Source: an uncultured Oscillospiraceae bacterium (GTDB lineage Bacteria > Bacillota > Clostridia > Oscillospirales > Oscillospiraceae). Taken from it: DNA of 64,000 bases. The stretch lies in NCBI GenBank assembly GCA_934591635.1, contig CAKTPI010000006.1, forward strand, positions 55,688 through 119,687, given 5' to 3'. The notes below the pieces were generated by a model. The model did not search any database, was not told where the DNA came from, and saw nothing but the letters and a program-made list of their open reading frames with translations. Positions 63,290 through 64,000 of this stretch are shown here, in pieces. The stretch's first letter is position 1. Each line of letters starts with the position of its first letter. The translations under genes were made by a program, and so were the position numbers.

Positions 63290-64000
63290 TTACAGCGTTT
63301 CCACGATTCTTCTCGCCACGTGTACGCCGCTGGCAGAGGCATGGGACAGAGAGTGGGTAACGCCGGAGCCATCGCCGATGACATACAGGCCCTTGTGGCA
63401 GCTTTCCAGATTTTCGTCCAGCTCCACTTCCATGTTATAGAACTTGACCTCTACACCATACAGCAGTGTGTCATCATTGGCAGTACCGGGAGCGATCTTA
63501 TCCAGCGCATAAATCATCTCGATGATGCCGTCGAGAATCCGCTTGGGCAGCACCAGGCTCAAATCGCCGGGGGTTGCAGCCAAAGTCGGTCTGACCAGGC
63601 CCTCTTCAATGCGCTTAACGGTGCTTCTGCGGCCCCGCACCAAATCGCCGAACCGCTGGACAATGACACCGCCGCCCAGCATATTGGAAAGGCGGGCAAT
63701 GCTCTCGCCGTAGCCATTGCTGTCCTTGAAGGGTTCGGAGAAATGCTTGGCAACCAGCAGCGCAAAATTGGTATTTTCCGTCTGGCGGGCAGGATCCTCG
63801 TAGCTGTGGCCATTGACGGTGATAATGCCGTTGGTATTTTCGTTGACCACAATGCCATGGGGGTTCATGCAGAAGGTACGGACATTATCCTCGAACTTCT
63901 CGGTGCGGTAGACAATTTTGCTCTCGTAGAGCTCATCCGTCAGGTGAGAAAAAATAACCGCAGGCAGCTCCACCCGGACACCCAGATCCACACGGTTGGA
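63290..64000 (-). CDS. FAD-dependent dehydrogenase, C-terminal part
   Basis: The gene continues beyond the window; about 236 C-terminal residues are visible, starting within RVDLGVRVELPA. Signature stretches: FCMNPHGIVVNENTN, a long helical middle (RGRRSTVKRIEEGLVRPTLAATPGDLS) and the closing FAD-type GLYVIGDGSGVTHSLSHASASGVHVARRI. It fits the uncharacterised COG2509-like FAD dehydrogenases of clostridia. The N-terminal FAD-binding dinucleotide motif would lie outside the window. Confidence 0.8.
   Translation of the reverse strand, partial: SNRVDLGVRVELPAVIFSHLTDELYESKIVYRTEKFEDNVRTFCMNPHGIVVNENTNGIITVNGHSYEDPARQTENTNFALLVAKHFSEPFKDSNGYGESIARLSNMLGGGVIVQRFGDLVRGRRSTVKRIEEGLVRPTLAATPGDLSLVLPKRILDGIIEMIYALDKIAPGTANDDTLLYGVEVKFYNMEVELDENLESCHKGLYVIGDGSGVTHSLSHASASGVHVARRIVETL

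Noticed and set aside
1..64000. CRISPR array, prophage or insertion sequence
   Set aside because: No direct repeats of array type, no integrase, transposase or phage gene was seen; the tRNA-Ser shows no attachment duplication.

Overview
This window is ordinary chromosome of a low-to-medium GC, Gram-positive anaerobe. The best fit is a gut clostridium of the Oscillospirales (Ruminococcaceae/Oscillospiraceae) type. Grounds: bacillary gene neighbourhoods (tig-clpP-clpX-lon-engB; lepB-rbgA-rnhB-yraN; an L7Ae-like gene ahead of rpsL-rpsG-fusA-tuf), type III glutamine synthetase, an anaerobic NTP-reductase activase, a probable PPi-type phosphofructokinase, YugP/YdcF/VanZ-type proteins, and near-consensus sigma-A promoters with 16-17 bp spacers. 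I see no prophage, insertion sequence, CRISPR array or rRNA. One tRNA gene is present.

Layout. 0-10 kb: end of a phosphofructokinase gene; a rhodanese/PP-loop thiolase-type protein; VanZ and YdcF proteins; a B12-riboswitch operon with an exported CbiK-type cobaltochelatase and a small exported protein; an exonuclease-nnrD-lipoprotein run; a lone MazF toxin; and bioY/birA diverging around a BirA operator. 10-15 kb: the str operon (L7Ae-like, S12, S7, EF-G, EF-Tu). 15-18.4 kb: a LexA-box operon with a Y-family polymerase, GNAT, YolD and a YgjP-type metallopeptidase. 18.5-29 kb: mixed metabolic and regulatory genes (XRE pair, TetR, glnN, alpha/beta hydrolase, HD protein, dut, nrdG, AI-2E family exporter, YugP, PLP lyase). 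29-36.4 kb: rpoB-rpoC, separated from the str operon by about 14 kb, which is unusual. 36.8-40.7 kb: an Lsa-like ABC-F gene behind an attenuator, and a degenerate-GGDEF/EAL protein. 40.9-45 kb: an NAD-salvage operon (pncA-like, nadE, NMN adenylyltransferase-like, pncB) downstream of an AraC regulator. 45-49 kb: small genes, tRNA-Ser(CGA), yaiI, rluA-type and a 2-hydroxyacid dehydrogenase. 49-60.5 kb: proteostasis (engB, lon, clpX, clpP, tig), then a phosphoesterase/dipeptidase/yraN/rnhB/rbgA/lepB operon and rplS. 60.6-64 kb: an ABC-2 exporter and the end of an FAD-dependent dehydrogenase.

Nothing here is a clear new multi-gene system. The signals most worth following are regulatory: the attenuator ahead of the ABC-F gene, a divergent promoter plus terminator antisense to the rpoB leader, the SOS operon with two uncharacterised passengers, the B12-riboswitch control of an exported chelatase, and a promoter whose -35 box sits in the loop of the preceding gene's terminator. 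Many start codons differ from the longest open frame; where a Shine-Dalgarno sequence decided the start, this is stated.
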